NCBI RefSeq assembly: GCF_030676415.1 | Contig: NZ_JAUUTW010000027.1 | Span: 1 to 64,000, forward strand | DNA: 64,000 nt | Reading direction: 5' to 3' | DNA from: Peribacillus frigoritolerans | Lineage (GTDB): Bacteria > Bacillota > Bacilli > Bacillales > DSM-1321 | Shown here: one piece after another, positions 28,820-37,350 of the stretch | How the letters are laid out: every line of letters starts with the position of its first letter | Numbering within the stretch: the stretch's first letter is position 1 | Translations under genes and position numbers: made by a program | Notes under the pieces: model-generated | Database searches by the model: none | Told to the model about the DNA's origin: nothing | The model's input: only the letters and a program-made list of their open reading frames with translations

Positions 28820-29824
28820 TTGGTAATAAGTATATGGGAAGCAAGTAATGACGAGTATATGTTACAACCATTAACAGATGAAAACGTAATAAAAGCAGAA
28901 GAATTATTTAATGTAACATTACCAAACTCGTACCTTGCTATTCTTAAGCAACAAAATGGGGGACAACCCATCTGTAATGCTCATCCGTCTCCTGTTCCTA
29001 CCGTCTGGGGTGAATCTTTTGTTATAGTGGAACACATTAAAGGGATTGGTGCCGGAAATGGAATACTTGAAAATGATTATTACATAAAAGAGTGGGAACT
29101 GCCGGAAGGACTTATTTTATTCAATGGAGACGGTCATACTTGGCTCGCATTTGATTACCGTAATGCCACCTCTGACCCCCCCATTGTTTATGTAGACGTT
29201 GATTTGGAACAAATTATACAAATCGCAGATAGCTTTGAAGAATTTCTAAAAAACCTATACCTTGAAAATGTGGAATTTGATTTTGAGGGAATGGAGGTAA
29301 AGGTATACAGTAAACAAGACCTTGAAAAGTTTATCCAAGAAGATAATGTTGATGAACTAATACGTGCTATACCGGACCTAGCACAAGGCGATGTGGATTT
29401 GAAGTGGTTTGGAAATCTACTATTAACTTTAAGTAATTATCACGACCGATATGTGAGATGTTGTGTTGCTAATCGTGTTTCGAATTCTCTTACATATAGA
29501 TTAGATGATGAAATTCTACATTCATTGATAGAAAATTTTAAGAATGATGTCGATAGTGAAGTTCGAATATATGCCGAACTTGCTCTCGAACAAATGAACT
29601 ATTCATATGAACAGCTAAAAGAAGATGTCTATAAGAGAGAAAGGGTCGGTTTTGCTTTTCAAGATATAATTTATCACGTCAATGAACATTCCAATCAATG
29701 GCATCTATCTGACTACCAATCTGATTTGCAATCGTTTGATTCGATAGAGGAGTTATTAGAACAATCCAGGTTTGACGGGAAGTCATTACAAGAAGTATGG
29801 AGCCATATTAAAAAGGTTTATTAG
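28820..29824 (+). CDS. SMI1/KNR4 family protein
   Basis: A 334-residue protein whose first 150 residues have the SMI1/KNR4 (SUKH) pattern: ENVIKAEELFNVTLPNSYLA, ILKQQNGG, WELPEGLILFNGDGHTWLAF and a final IADSFEEFLKNL. SUKH proteins often act as immunity proteins against secreted or contact-dependent toxins. The C-terminal half (about 190-335) contains HEAT-like helices (DSEVRIYAELALEQM). Start at a TTG at 28820 with GAGGTG 6 bases upstream; a GTG at 28811 overlaps that site. No toxin gene is adjacent, so it may be an orphan immunity gene. Confidence 0.8.
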   Translation: MVISIWEASNDEYMLQPLTDENVIKAEELFNVTLPNSYLAILKQQNGGQPICNAHPSPVPTVWGESFVIVEHIKGIGAGNGILENDYYIKEWELPEGLILFNGDGHTWLAFDYRNATSDPPIVYVDVDLEQIIQIADSFEEFLKNLYLENVEFDFEGMEVKVYSKQDLEKFIQEDNVDELIRAIPDLAQGDVDLKWFGNLLLTLSNYHDRYVRCCVANRVSNSLTYRLDDEILHSLIENFKNDVDSEVRIYAELALEQMNYSYEQLKEDVYKRERVGFAFQDIIYHVNEHSNQWHLSDYQSDLQSFDSIEELLEQSRFDGKSLQEVWSHIKKVY

Positions 29825-29902
29825 GCTATTCGATACCTGTTGGCTAAGTCTCTCTATCGAATTAGCCTTAAGTCGCTATGGTATATGTTGATACTTTGTA
29901 AA

Positions 29903-29936
29903 ACAAAAAAAGCTGTCCGGTTCCGGAGAGCTTTTT
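29903..29936 (+). terminator. terminator after the SMI1/KNR4 gene
   Basis: AAAGCTGTCCGG pairs with CCGGAGAGCTTT, with A and T runs on the two sides. Confidence 0.8.
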
Positions 29937-29982
29937 CCTATGGTTTATAATAAGGGCTTAATCATTAAAAGAATTCAAGAAA

Positions 29983-30045
29983 TTGACCGAAATAAACGGT
30001 CATTGTTTGTGGGCTTGCTGAACTAACGCCCCCATTAGTTCAACA
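29983..30045. repeat. palindromic element, copy 1
   Basis: A small hairpin (GACCG/CGGTC) is followed by GAACTAACGCCCCCATTAGTT, a near-perfect palindrome that is the right-hand motif of the element family. It lies between the SMI1 and SMR genes. Confidence 0.6.
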
Positions 30046-30056
30046 ACGTATGATAT

Positions 30057-30371
30057 TTATGATGTCAATTTCAAACCCACTACTGCTATTAAAATTGCCC
30101 CTATAAATAAAATGCGTTTCCAGTCTTTTGATTCTCCATAAAACAACATTCCAATAATTACTCCTCCTACAGTTCCAATCCCAGTCCATACCGCGTAGGA
30201 GATTCCCATAGGGAGAGTTTTCATAGCTAGACTTAGAAAACCAAAACTCATTATAAATCCCATAAATAATACTATATACGACTGTAAGTTTTTATCTTTA
30301 ACAACTTTATTCATACCCGTAACACCAACCACTTCAAAAGCTCCAGCCAAGATAAGATATAACCAAGCCAT
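30057..30371 (-). CDS. ykkD: SMR family exporter subunit, YkkD-like
   Basis: A 104-residue four-helix small multidrug resistance protein with the essential Glu13 (AGAFEVVGVTGM), and MKTLPMGISYAVWTGIGTVGG as in YkkD. It forms a paired (heterodimeric) exporter with the product of the gene directly upstream, whose stop codon touches this ATG; GAAGGTG serves as ribosome site. B. subtilis YkkCD exports guanidinium. Similarity to YkkD is by eye and the substrate here is inferred. Confidence 0.85.
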   Translation of the reverse strand: MAWLYLILAGAFEVVGVTGMNKVVKDKNLQSYIVLFMGFIMSFGFLSLAMKTLPMGISYAVWTGIGTVGGVIIGMLFYGESKDWKRILFIGAILIAVVGLKLTS

Positions 30372-30713
30372 TTATACGGCACCTTCTTTCTTGCTTGTTT
30401 CATTTGTCACAAGTTTTAATCCTACTACACCAGACAGAAGCAGGAGAATAAACAATATTTTTGTCCAACTGAAAGGTTCTCCAAAAACCACCATTTCAAC
30501 CATGACTGTTCCCGCAGTTCCTATTCCTGTAAAGACAGCATAAACAGTAGCAACGGGTAGTTTTTTTGTAGCTTTCATCAAAACAACAAAGGATACATAG
30601 ATAAGGAAAAATGTGCCTGCCCAAGAAATCAAATTATTTGAATACTTCAATCCCATTGCCCACATTATCTCAATAATACCGGCAATAATAACATATGCCC
30701 AATTTCGATTCAT
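30372..30713 (-). CDS. ykkC: SMR family exporter subunit, YkkC-like
   Basis: A 113-residue partner subunit with Glu13 (AGIIEIMWAMGL), LMKATKKLPVATVYAVFTG and the C-terminal VVGLKLVTNE of YkkC. The ATG at 30713 has GGAGG 7 bases upstream. The longer frame seen upstream is an artefact of a 100-bp tandem duplication covering this start. In B. subtilis the pair is controlled by a guanidine riboswitch. No such RNA is visible here, and a broken tetR gene lies upstream instead, so control was probably by TetR. Confidence 0.85.
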   Translation of the reverse strand: MNRNWAYVIIAGIIEIMWAMGLKYSNNLISWAGTFFLIYVSFVVLMKATKKLPVATVYAVFTGIGTAGTVMVEMVVFGEPFSWTKILFILLLLSGVVGLKLVTNETSKKEGAV

Positions 30714-30870
30714 AATATTCCCTCCAAGATCACTAATCATTAGAAAGTCCACGCCAATGCAAATACCAAGCAATAATACCGGCAATAATAACATATGCCC
30801 AATTTCGATTCATAAAATTCCCTCCAAGACCATTAATCATTAGAAAGTCCACGCCAATACAAATACCAAG
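30671..30870. repeat. 100-bp perfect-length tandem duplication
   Basis: 30671-30770 and 30771-30870 are direct copies with about six substitutions. Each copy spans the end of tetR, the ribosome site and the first 14 codons of ykkC. The upstream copy joins the ykkC start to the tetR end as a short 26-codon chimera. Confidence 0.9.
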
Positions 30871-31199
30871 TAGCATCTAGTCTTTTCATCAAGCGTTCGT
30901 GGCCTCCATATAACATTTGAACTAATATTCCCAAAAATGCAGCAGTAGCCCAATGTTTATCAACTGTTGAACTAATTTCTCCATCAGTCTTCGCTTTTTC
31001 TATAACCGGAAGCAAAAGTTCTTCTAACTTATCCTGGTATTCGTTCCATTTTTCATCACTTGATTATTAAGATGGATTGGTGGAAAAAAAGCAGCGCGAA
31101 TCCAAAATTAGCTGAGTCATACTTCTCATACCGGTCTTTACATTGCCCATTTTGTGCGAAATACTTTAAGGCAAGTTCCTAAAATCGCTCTGAAGTCAT
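30833..31199 (-). pseudogene. TetR/AcrR family regulator, disrupted
   Basis: The N-terminus MTSERF is followed by an in-frame TAG, then ELALKYFAQNG. After a deletion that removes the helix-turn-helix, the C-terminal domain resumes (WNEYQDKLEELLLPVIEKAK, then VDKHWATAAFLGILVQMLYG) and ends RLDATWYLYWRGLSND. It would have controlled the SMR pair just downstream. The loss of the DNA-binding helices means the exporter is probably constitutive now. Confidence 0.75.
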
Positions 31200-31208
31200 T
31201 TTACCAAC

Positions 31209-31226
31209 CTTCCGAACGTTCGTAAG
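31209..31226. promoter_or_regulatory. palindromic TetR-type operator
   Basis: CTTCCGAACGTTCGTAAG is an inverted repeat with 16 of 18 symmetrical positions and lies 10 bases before the start of the broken tetR gene. It is the expected site of the lost regulator. Confidence 0.65.
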
Positions 31227-31284
31227 TTAAATTTAACATTAACTTTTTCTCTAGTCAATTTTTTATTTATTTTTCTTAATAAAA

Positions 31285-31366
31285 TTCAACTAACTGCCCC
31301 TTTAGTTCCATAAGAAAAAGCCGCCTTAAAGACAGCTCTGATCTTCAGCTAACACACCCGTTAGCC
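31285..31366. repeat. palindromic element, copy 2 (near-complete)
   Basis: Three parts in order: left motif CAACTAACTGCCCCTTTAGTT, a central hairpin built on GCCTTAAAGACAGCTCT, and right motif CTAACACACCCGTTAG. Each outer motif is itself a palindrome. It lies between the tetR/SMR unit and a frameshifted lipoprotein gene. Confidence 0.75.
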
Positions 31367-31570
31367 ATCCATGAATCGCAAAAATCGGCGATTCACCACA
31401 AAGAATGAAAATGGTTAGGAAGTGTCAATACTAATACTGACCTTAATCCAGTCAACCCTAATCCATAGTCTAATTAATTAACGCTCTCCTCTTTTTTTAA
31501 ACGATTGAGTAGGGTTGTCTTAAGTATTGTCATTTTTCATTTTTAAAGAAACTTATTTTCATGGTAGTTT
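31355..31570. repeat. 216-bp duplicated segment, copy A
   Basis: Over 90% identical by eye to 45263-45478 in the same orientation. It starts in the right motif of the palindromic element, contains the hairpin GAATCGC/GCGATTC, and ends just before the 3' end of a lipoprotein gene relic. Confidence 0.85.
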
Positions 31571-31586
31571 AATATTTCTCTACTCC

Positions 31587-32004
31587 TTATTTCTGATCAT
31601 TAAGTTTGAAAATAGAGGATAATGTTTCACCGTCGTTCCCTTCCAAAACGCCCCATACTTGCTTTCCATCTGGCACGTCTGCGGAGCCAGTTCGTTGAAC
31701 CAGACCTTGTATTTCTGCCCTTCCTTGTTATCTTGGACTATAAACCAAAATACAGCATCTTCTTTGCTACCTTTATCAACTGATACTGTTTTACCCCATT
31801 TGAAACATCAGCTATAACGTCCTCAATCTTTTTGACATTATCTTTATCCAATACAGCTCGGTTATCACTTAATCCACCGTACTCTACTATTTGATAGCCA
31901 TCGTCTTTTACTTCAGGATAACCCGAAGTTTTGGAGGAACTTGAACATCCCCCTAATGCCACAATGATAACTACCAAACTGAAACTCCATAATAATTTCC
32001 TCAT
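31587..32004 (-). pseudogene. small lipoprotein gene with two frameshifts
   Basis: The start MRKLLWSFSLVVIIVALGGC is a lipoprotein signal with lipobox LGGC. After ADVSNGVK the frame shifts; the second frame continues VSVDKGSKEDAVFWFIVQDN KEGQKYK. A further shift leads to GLVQRTGSADVPDGKQVWG and ends SSIFKLNDQK. Joined, this is a plausible lipoprotein of about 135 residues. Function unknown. RBS-like AAAGGTG precedes the ATG at 32004. It lies between palindromic-element copies 2 and 3, oriented like the other small genes of the region. Confidence 0.7.
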
Positions 32005-32094
32005 AATCACACCTTTTTTTCCAATTGAAACATTTATAAACAGTGTTGATTGGGGAATTACAGTTTTTTATCAACGCTATTTTACTACTTCATG

Positions 32095-32178
32095 TTAAAC
32101 TAACCTGCCCCGAAAGTTGCATAAAGAAAGAGCTGCCTTAAAGACAGCTCTGATCTTCAGCTAACGCACCTGTTAGTT
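32095..32178. repeat. palindromic element, copy 3 (complete)
   Basis: Left motif AAACTAACCTGCCCCGAAAG, then the central hairpin AGAGCTGCCTTAAAGACAGCT, then right motif CTAACGCACCTGTTAG. Best-preserved copy with copy 2 and the one at 61014. Confidence 0.8.
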
Positions 32179-32304
32179 ATATAAGATATATCTCAGAGTT
32201 AACACAAACTGTAAGATAGAAATTCTGTGTAATAGCATCAATTATAAGAATAATCAACGAAATATCTTACATTTTATTCTGCTTTTTATATAAATGAAAC
32301 TTTG

Positions 32305-33396
32305 TCATAAACGTCTCCTCCATCTTTTTATGCTTATGAAAACCAAAAGAAGAGGCAAGTATAAAACCAGGAAGCACACGCTGTATGGATTGATTATTTT
32401 ATTTAATACATATAAGGAATCAATATCGAAAAAAAATATACTGACAAGCAGTATCATTATGGACATTACCCATAAGGGATACTTTTGCTGGACATTGAAT
32501 AAACGTTTGATGCCCCTGCTGGCAGCCCATAAAGGAATGACCATATTGGGTATGATAACAATGGCCCACCAAGAAACAGTTATGTATTCGAAACGTTGAA
32601 TAAAGGGTAATTCAATGACACTAGTCATTGTGAGTGTTGGCCATAGGGTAAGGGCCAACTGTTTCTGTGAATAAAAGACTGATGAAACAAAATAAATTAA
32701 TAGGTTCAATAACGTAGTGGCCAAGGCTCCTCCGTGAGCATACTTTTTTGATGTTTCAGCATTCTTGATGAATGGATAAAACATCAGGATCATTTCAAAA
32801 CCAAGCATTGATAATGAAATGCTTCTAGTTCCTTTCATTATTTCGATTAAAGTATGATCGAAAACCGGAAGAAAACTGGTGAAATCAGCGTATTTAAAAC
32901 CATATAATGGTACAAATAAAAGCCAATATGAACCTATTACAGTTAAAAAGGCGATACCCGTAACGGTTCGGAACCCTCCCGTATTTATATAATAAATCAG
33001 GATCAGGAAAACCAAAGCAAACGCCCAAGAAGATACCTCATCAAACATCCATATATGAATAACATTTATATAGCCGATGATGATCGTCATTCCAAGGACA
33101 AAAAAATAAATAATGAATAAGAGACTGAAGAAATTCCCTATCCATTTACCCAATGCATAATTATTGGCAGAAATGATATCACCAGGAACAATGCTAAAAA
33201 TCTTATATATAAGCCAAATTAATATATGAACAATCAGTCCGGCTAGGAGTATGGAGATCCAGCCATCCGTTCCCGTCGCCTTAGCTAAATCTCTTTGAAA
33301 ATTTAACACACCTAATCCTGTTTGCATAGAATGCACTAAAAAAAACACATAGAATGGCGATACCTTATACTTTTCATTAACGCCAGCTTGGTTCAT
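32305..33396 (-). CDS. GerAB-type spore germination permease
   Basis: A 363-residue membrane protein with about ten hydrophobic segments, matching the B-subunit of germinant receptors (APC superfamily). Typical features are VSPFYVFFLVHSMQTGLGVL, GYINVIHIWMFDEVSSWAFA and a GFRTVTG loop. The B-subunit is thought to sense the germinant in the spore inner membrane. GAGGG precedes the ATG. Its A and C partners, normally in the same operon, are absent here, so it is an orphan or works with subunits elsewhere. Confidence 0.88.
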   Translation of the reverse strand: MNQAGVNEKYKVSPFYVFFLVHSMQTGLGVLNFQRDLAKATGTDGWISILLAGLIVHILIWLIYKIFSIVPGDIISANNYALGKWIGNFFSLLFIIYFFVLGMTIIIGYINVIHIWMFDEVSSWAFALVFLILIYYINTGGFRTVTGIAFLTVIGSYWLLFVPLYGFKYADFTSFLPVFDHTLIEIMKGTRSISLSMLGFEMILMFYPFIKNAETSKKYAHGGALATTLLNLLIYFVSSVFYSQKQLALTLWPTLTMTSVIELPFIQRFEYITVSWWAIVIIPNMVIPLWAASRGIKRLFNVQQKYPLWVMSIMILLVSIFFFDIDSLYVLNKIINPYSVCFLVLYLPLLLVFISIKRWRRRL

Positions 33397-33505
33397 ACAG
33401 GGCCCTCATTTGTATCACTCATATTTCTCATTTTTATAATCTGGCTTTTATAATTGAATTTTATTCAAAAAGATACAAACTTTAAGTACACAGTATGAAC
33501 GCTCG

Positions 33506-33607
33506 CTTATGGAACGAACCTGCCCCTTCGTATTATAAGGTCAGTCAGAAAATATTTCTGGTTGACCATTTTTTATATGGTTTTATTATAACGGTAGCCG
33601 GGGCAGA
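33506..33607. repeat. palindromic element, variant copy 4, with IS110-end-like tail
   Basis: Left motif GAACGAACCTGCCCCTTCG leads into an 80-bp segment with the hairpin GGTCAGTCAGAAA / TTTCTGGTTGACC and AACGGTAGCCGGGGCAGA. The same segment stands directly before both IS110 leaders (56186 and, inverted, 50622), but no IS follows here. Confidence 0.65.
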
Positions 33608-33787
33608 CGGGATACCCAACGGAAAGCTTTTACGTCATATTACAACCGCATATTTGCCTTTCAAACATACCGAGGAGCGCTTCGCCACATCTATAATTGG
33701 GATTAAAGTAATACAAGATGGTTTGTTTAATCCATGTTAATCATTTTAAAGTAATTTCATTAAATCCTTTTTATCTATAGAATTTAC
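33608..33787. other. intergenic stretch, no gene seen
   Basis: The open frame crossing this stretch on the plus strand runs through the repeat and has no ribosome site. I see no protein similarity. Confidence 0.35.
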
Positions 33788-34030
33788 TTATATATCTACT
33801 GAAAGAAAATATAATCGTTTCGGCGGTTCGTACATATCCCAATTAAATTTATATGAGTTATTAAAAATAAGTTCAATATCTTTTCCAATCTTGGTATATG
33901 CTGTCCTATACATTCTAGCAAGTTCCACTGCACAGTCTTTGTATGTTGGAAAGTCTTCTCCAGTAGTAGAGTCTAAAACTCCACTAAACAATACCAGGAC
34001 TGTATTACTTTTTCTCACCATTTTCCGCAT
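33788..34030 (-). CDS. small hypothetical protein
   Basis: An 80-residue protein starting MRKMVRKSNTVLVLFSGVLD and ending YEPPKRLYFLSVDI. It has alternating hydrophobic strands and a helix (CAVELARMYRTAYTKIGKDI) and no membrane segment. The ATG at 34030 has GAGG 6 bases upstream; another ATG at 34042 is possible. A 26-codon frame ends 86 bases upstream (34116-34196) on the same strand. No family recognised. Confidence 0.45.
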   Translation of the reverse strand: MRKMVRKSNTVLVLFSGVLDSTTGEDFPTYKDCAVELARMYRTAYTKIGKDIELIFNNSYKFNWDMYEPPKRLYFLSVDI

Positions 34031-34115
34031 TGCTAACCTCATTTTTTTCAGCCTTTTTTACCTCCGTCCTTATTATCCGGTTGGAAAAACATACTTTTTT
34101 CTTCTAATATACATT

Positions 34116-34196
34116 CTATAGCACTTCTTTTGCAGGGACTAATTTTCCATAGTCTTCTGAATCATCAACAGCTTCTTTATCAAAAATTATGTTCAT
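34116..34196 (-). CDS. possible very small protein (26 residues)
   Basis: MNIIFDKEAVDDSEDYGKL then VPAKEVL, acidic. GGAGG stands only two bases from the ATG, which is closer than normal. It may be a leader peptide, a remnant or chance. Confidence 0.2.
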   Translation of the reverse strand: MNIIFDKEAVDDSEDYGKLVPAKEVL

Positions 34197-34421
34197 TACC
34201 TCCATCTAGTATTTCTGTGATAGATGCACTCTATCTTAATTATAAAAATATGTAATACTTGAAAGTTAATATCCTAGAAAAATATTCCTAAAAAGGAGAT
34301 AAAAGTATTGTATAATACGATATAATATGGATATTAGCAGGATGATAAATCAAGAAGGGGCTCAGATAGACATAGTGTCACTGGGGTCATCTGTTTTCCC
34401 ATTTACTCTAGGAGGTACATT

Positions 34422-35558
34422 TTGAAAGAATCTAAATTGAATAAAGGATGGTTAAGTTTGGGGGCAATCGGGTTATTTTTCCTAGGGAAAATGAAATGGT
34501 TGTTTGCGCTATTGAAAATAGCAAAGGTAGGTTCCCTGATTTCTATTTTCGTTTCATTAGGAGCGTATGCCTTGGTTTACGGGTGGAAATTTGCCGTAGC
34601 CCTTGTCTATTTAATTTACATCCATGAAATGGGGCATTTACTTGCTGCTAAGAGAAAAGGCATCAAAACATCCAATGCCATTTTCATCCCGTTTGTCGGA
34701 GCGTTAATTGCCCTTAAAGAAGAACCCAAGAATGCTAACCAAGAAGCTTATCTTGCCTTCGGAGGTCCTTTATTAGGTACATTAGCATTTCTACCAGCCA
34801 TCCCTCTATTTATGATGACGGAAAATCCATTTTGGCTTTTAGTTATTACACTTGGAGCCATGATTAACCTATTTAATCTAATGCCTGTGCATCCTCTTGA
34901 TGGAGGACGTATAGTGGGAGTCATCTCTACAAAGCTTTGGGTATTAGGGATTATCGGAATGGTTGTATATTTGTTTCTCCATCCAAATCCATTTTTAATT
35001 CTTTTCTTATTATTGGGTATTTCTAAGTGGTGGAAAGAATTCCGCAGCGAGACAACCAGAAATCAAAGAGACAACATGATTGAATTGAATCAATTTGGTT
35101 TAAGGCAACTAGAACAATATGCAAGTGCAACAGATGAAGAAAAAATTCGCCTGGTTAATATTTGGAATATGGAATTAAGTCAACTACATGAAAAGTTTAA
35201 CAACATGAAGAGTTGGCATATCCCCCTATTTGATGATAATAAGCTAAAAGAAAAACAGCTGACCGAGGTAAAATTAAATATTTATAGGTCCTTAATGGAT
35301 GCTGCTAATTCGAATGAATACCAGTACGGACCGACCGATTTTGAAAATATAGGCACGTATGAACGAATAGTAGCAACGTTCTTTAAAGAAGTGCAAGAAC
35401 AAACTGAAATTAGGGATAAAGAGAAATCCTATTACTCATCGAGTCTCAAAACAAAAGTCATCTGGTTCTCATTATACATTGGGCTTGCCATTTTCTTAAT
35501 GATAACAAGCTTATATGCAGGTGATTTAATGGAACAATATAAAACTTTATTACCGTAA
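34422..35558 (+). CDS. site-2 protease family (M50) membrane metalloprotease
   Basis: A 378-residue protein. The zinc site YIHEMGH has His68, Glu69 and His72 in a membrane helix, and the third ligand lies in the PVHPLDGGR motif (Asp160), which is the intramembrane M50 core. After six hydrophobic segments there is a soluble helical C-terminal part (about 210-345) and a final membrane helix (about 350-370), an uncommon addition. S2Ps cleave membrane-anchored regulators. The start is a TTG at 34422 behind AGGAGG at 7 bases. It stands alone; its substrate is unknown. Confidence 0.87.
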   Translation: MKESKLNKGWLSLGAIGLFFLGKMKWLFALLKIAKVGSLISIFVSLGAYALVYGWKFAVALVYLIYIHEMGHLLAAKRKGIKTSNAIFIPFVGALIALKEEPKNANQEAYLAFGGPLLGTLAFLPAIPLFMMTENPFWLLVITLGAMINLFNLMPVHPLDGGRIVGVISTKLWVLGIIGMVVYLFLHPNPFLILFLLLGISKWWKEFRSETTRNQRDNMIELNQFGLRQLEQYASATDEEKIRLVNIWNMELSQLHEKFNNMKSWHIPLFDDNKLKEKQLTEVKLNIYRSLMDAANSNEYQYGPTDFENIGTYERIVATFFKEVQEQTEIRDKEKSYYSSSLKTKVIWFSLYIGLAIFLMITSLYAGDLMEQYKTLLP

Positions 35559-35650
35559 TACATTATGAAAGGGGACCTTATTTATGAGTGTCCCCTTTGA
35601 CTGTCCATTTATTTAGGCTTGTGAAACATTAATGTTGATTATGTATAAAT

Positions 35651-35722
35651 AAAAGAGACTACTTCTTGTACTCTCTTTTATTACACCCTATAGATCTAAC
35701 GCAGCCATTAGTTCTATAACTA
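35651..35722. repeat. palindromic element, copy 5
   Basis: Central hairpin AAAAGAG/CTCTTTT then right motif CTAACGCAGCCATTAG. It ends one base before the stop codon of the small membrane gene at 35724. Confidence 0.6.
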
Positions 35723-35723
35723 T

Positions 35724-35936
35724 TTATTTTCCAAAGAAAAAGAAATACAGTGCTAATAAATATATACAAATGTATACCCAAGAACCCATTATCAAGAAAA
35801 AATTTAAACATCCTTTAGTTTTTCTATTTAGTATTACATTTAAAATAGCCACTATTACCACTAAAATATATAAAGGTGCTACCGCTAATTTTGAGATAAG
35901 TTCTGGAAAGGGCATTTCCATTAATTTGTCTTCCAC
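35724..35936 (-). CDS. small membrane protein
   Basis: A 70-residue protein with two hydrophobic segments (about 17-35 and 45-66) separated by NRKTKGC and ending in Lys. GTG at 35936 is preceded by AGGGGG at 7 bases; the longer frame would start inside a palindromic element. No family recognised. Bounded on both sides by element copies 5 and 6, like a cassette. Confidence 0.55.
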   Translation of the reverse strand: MEDKLMEMPFPELISKLAVAPLYILVVIVAILNVILNRKTKGCLNFFLIMGSWVYICIYLLALYFFFFGK

Positions 35937-35988
35937 ATTATCGCCCCCTAACTTAAGTCTAATATTAGCATAATAATCTAATTCCTTG

Positions 35989-36070
35989 TTCAACTGAACT
36001 GCCCCGATAGTCTCATAAGAAAAAGAGCTGCCAAAGCAACTCTCTTATTAAAGTAAAGCACCCGTTAATT
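35989..36070. repeat. palindromic element, copy 6
   Basis: Left motif CAACTGAACTGCCCCGATAG, a degenerate central AGAGCTGCC hairpin, and right end AAAGCACCCGTTAATTG. Confidence 0.6.
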
Positions 36071-36249
36071 GAAGAAAGGTCATCAGTATTATCAAAAACT
36101 TAAACACCAAATATCACTGTTCCTATAATCATATATACAAAAGGAAATAATAATAAAACCGAATTTAAAATGATAGCACTAAGCGTTCAAATCTATGCGC
36201 ATAACATTTACGGTTTCTGTTAATACCATCATATAGCAAGAAATTGTTC

Positions 36250-36600
36250 TCAATTAAATTGCTTCAAGTTTGGTTGGATAAAAACATCGTAATTATGGTC
36301 TGCTGTATCGAAATTACTGCTATGAACAAATTGTTGGATGAGCAGGTCATAATACTTATCTACGCAATCGTTCTCTGTAGCCCACTTCAACAATAATTCT
36401 CTTTCCTCTTTATCTAGTATATGATGTTCATAAAACCTTTCTTCAGAAGTATGTTCAGTGTATTTCTTTAGTCAAGTAATCGATATGCTTTTCCATGTTT
36501 TCTCTTAAAAATTGAGCACGAACTTTGAACTTCATTTTCTATTTGTTTATTTATCAAGCTTTCTAAGACAACTCCTCTTTCTCTGGGTCTTGTCTTATTG
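36250..36600 (-). pseudogene. frameshifted gene relic
   Basis: Two overlapping minus-strand frames look like one broken gene. The first reads EIKLISNKTRPRERGVVLES then LINKQIENEVQSSCSIFKRK. The second reads KKYTEHTSEERFYEHHILDK then EERELLLKWATENDCVDKYY and ends QPNLKQFN. Both have strongly protein-like composition; neither has a usable start. No family recognised. Confidence 0.45.
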
Positions 36601-36707
36601 GATATCAGTTTAATTTCTCACTCAAAAGTCAGCTTCAGAGAGATTCTCCAAGGAGGCTTCTTTTTCTTGTTTAGTTTAAAATCGGGTCTCCATTTTCTTA
36701 GAGTACA

Positions 36708-37124
36708 TTAATTTATTAGCATTTTATCTAATTCACGAACTTTATCATATGACTCCAATAGTTGTTCAGGTATTAATGTTCTCCCATAATCCCAAGCATT
36801 AGTTTCTATTTCAGATTTTAGCTTTTCTTTTTCTTCTTCGTGACCATACATTAAAATCCTTAAATCATGTTTGTTTTTCTTAAAATCTAAATAATAACCA
36901 ATCATACGATAAAGAATAATTTTAACAAAGTCTTCCTCTGTCTCTTTAATTCTAATTTTCCCTTTATAACCGTTAACTTGAAGGTAATTGAATTTTATAG
37001 TATTGGTCGATACGTTATAACTCATAGGTGCACTTAGATTATTGTCAAATTCATGAATAATATCCAAATTGTGCTCATTTAATGTGTTATTAATTATCTT
37101 TTCGATATCGCTTATATAAAGCAT
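36708..37124 (-). CDS. ImmA/IrrE-like protein without the HExxH zinc site
   Basis: A 138-residue protein whose layout follows the ImmA/IrrE metallopeptidase domain: N-terminal strands, then a helix aligned with AHELGHYLL, then ETNAWDYGRTLIPEQLL matching the E-x-x-A-N-x-F-A-x-x-L-L-x-P block. The zinc helix reads YRMIGYYLD, so His, Glu and second His are all replaced and catalysis is not possible. It may bind a repressor without cleaving it, as a decoy. ATG preceded by GGGAAGTGA. No phage repressor lies next to it. Assignment is by pattern only. Confidence 0.5.
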   Translation of the reverse strand: MLYISDIEKIINNTLNEHNLDIIHEFDNNLSAPMSYNVSTNTIKFNYLQVNGYKGKIRIKETEEDFVKIILYRMIGYYLDFKKNKHDLRILMYGHEEEKEKLKSEIETNAWDYGRTLIPEQLLESYDKVRELDKMLIN

Positions 37125-37350
37125 GTAACTATCACTTCCCTTTTAAATACTTACTTCATTATAGTATTAGATTAAGTTATTCTTCCTTTATAATAAACTG
37201 TTGAGATATTAAAATCACACAGTTAAAAACAAAGGAAATATTTACTATATAATACTGAGTCCTACGAGAAGTGTGATTAATCCCCTAATAGAACCCCTAA
37301 AAGGAAAGGAATTTGCTTTTAATTACTCTTCCATACTTTCCTCCTTCTAT

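Noticed and set aside
30372-30794. Extended 140-residue form of the YkkC-like protein
   Set aside because: The extra N-terminus is translated from the 100-bp tandem duplication and lacks a ribosome site; the ATG at 30713 has a proper one.
30714-31200. Guanidine-I (ykkC) riboswitch upstream of the ykkC-like gene
   Set aside because: The upstream DNA is the broken tetR gene and its duplication; no riboswitch-like conserved core is visible.
33495-33740. 81-codon plus-strand frame
   Set aside because: It runs through a palindromic-element/IS-end repeat and has no ribosome site.
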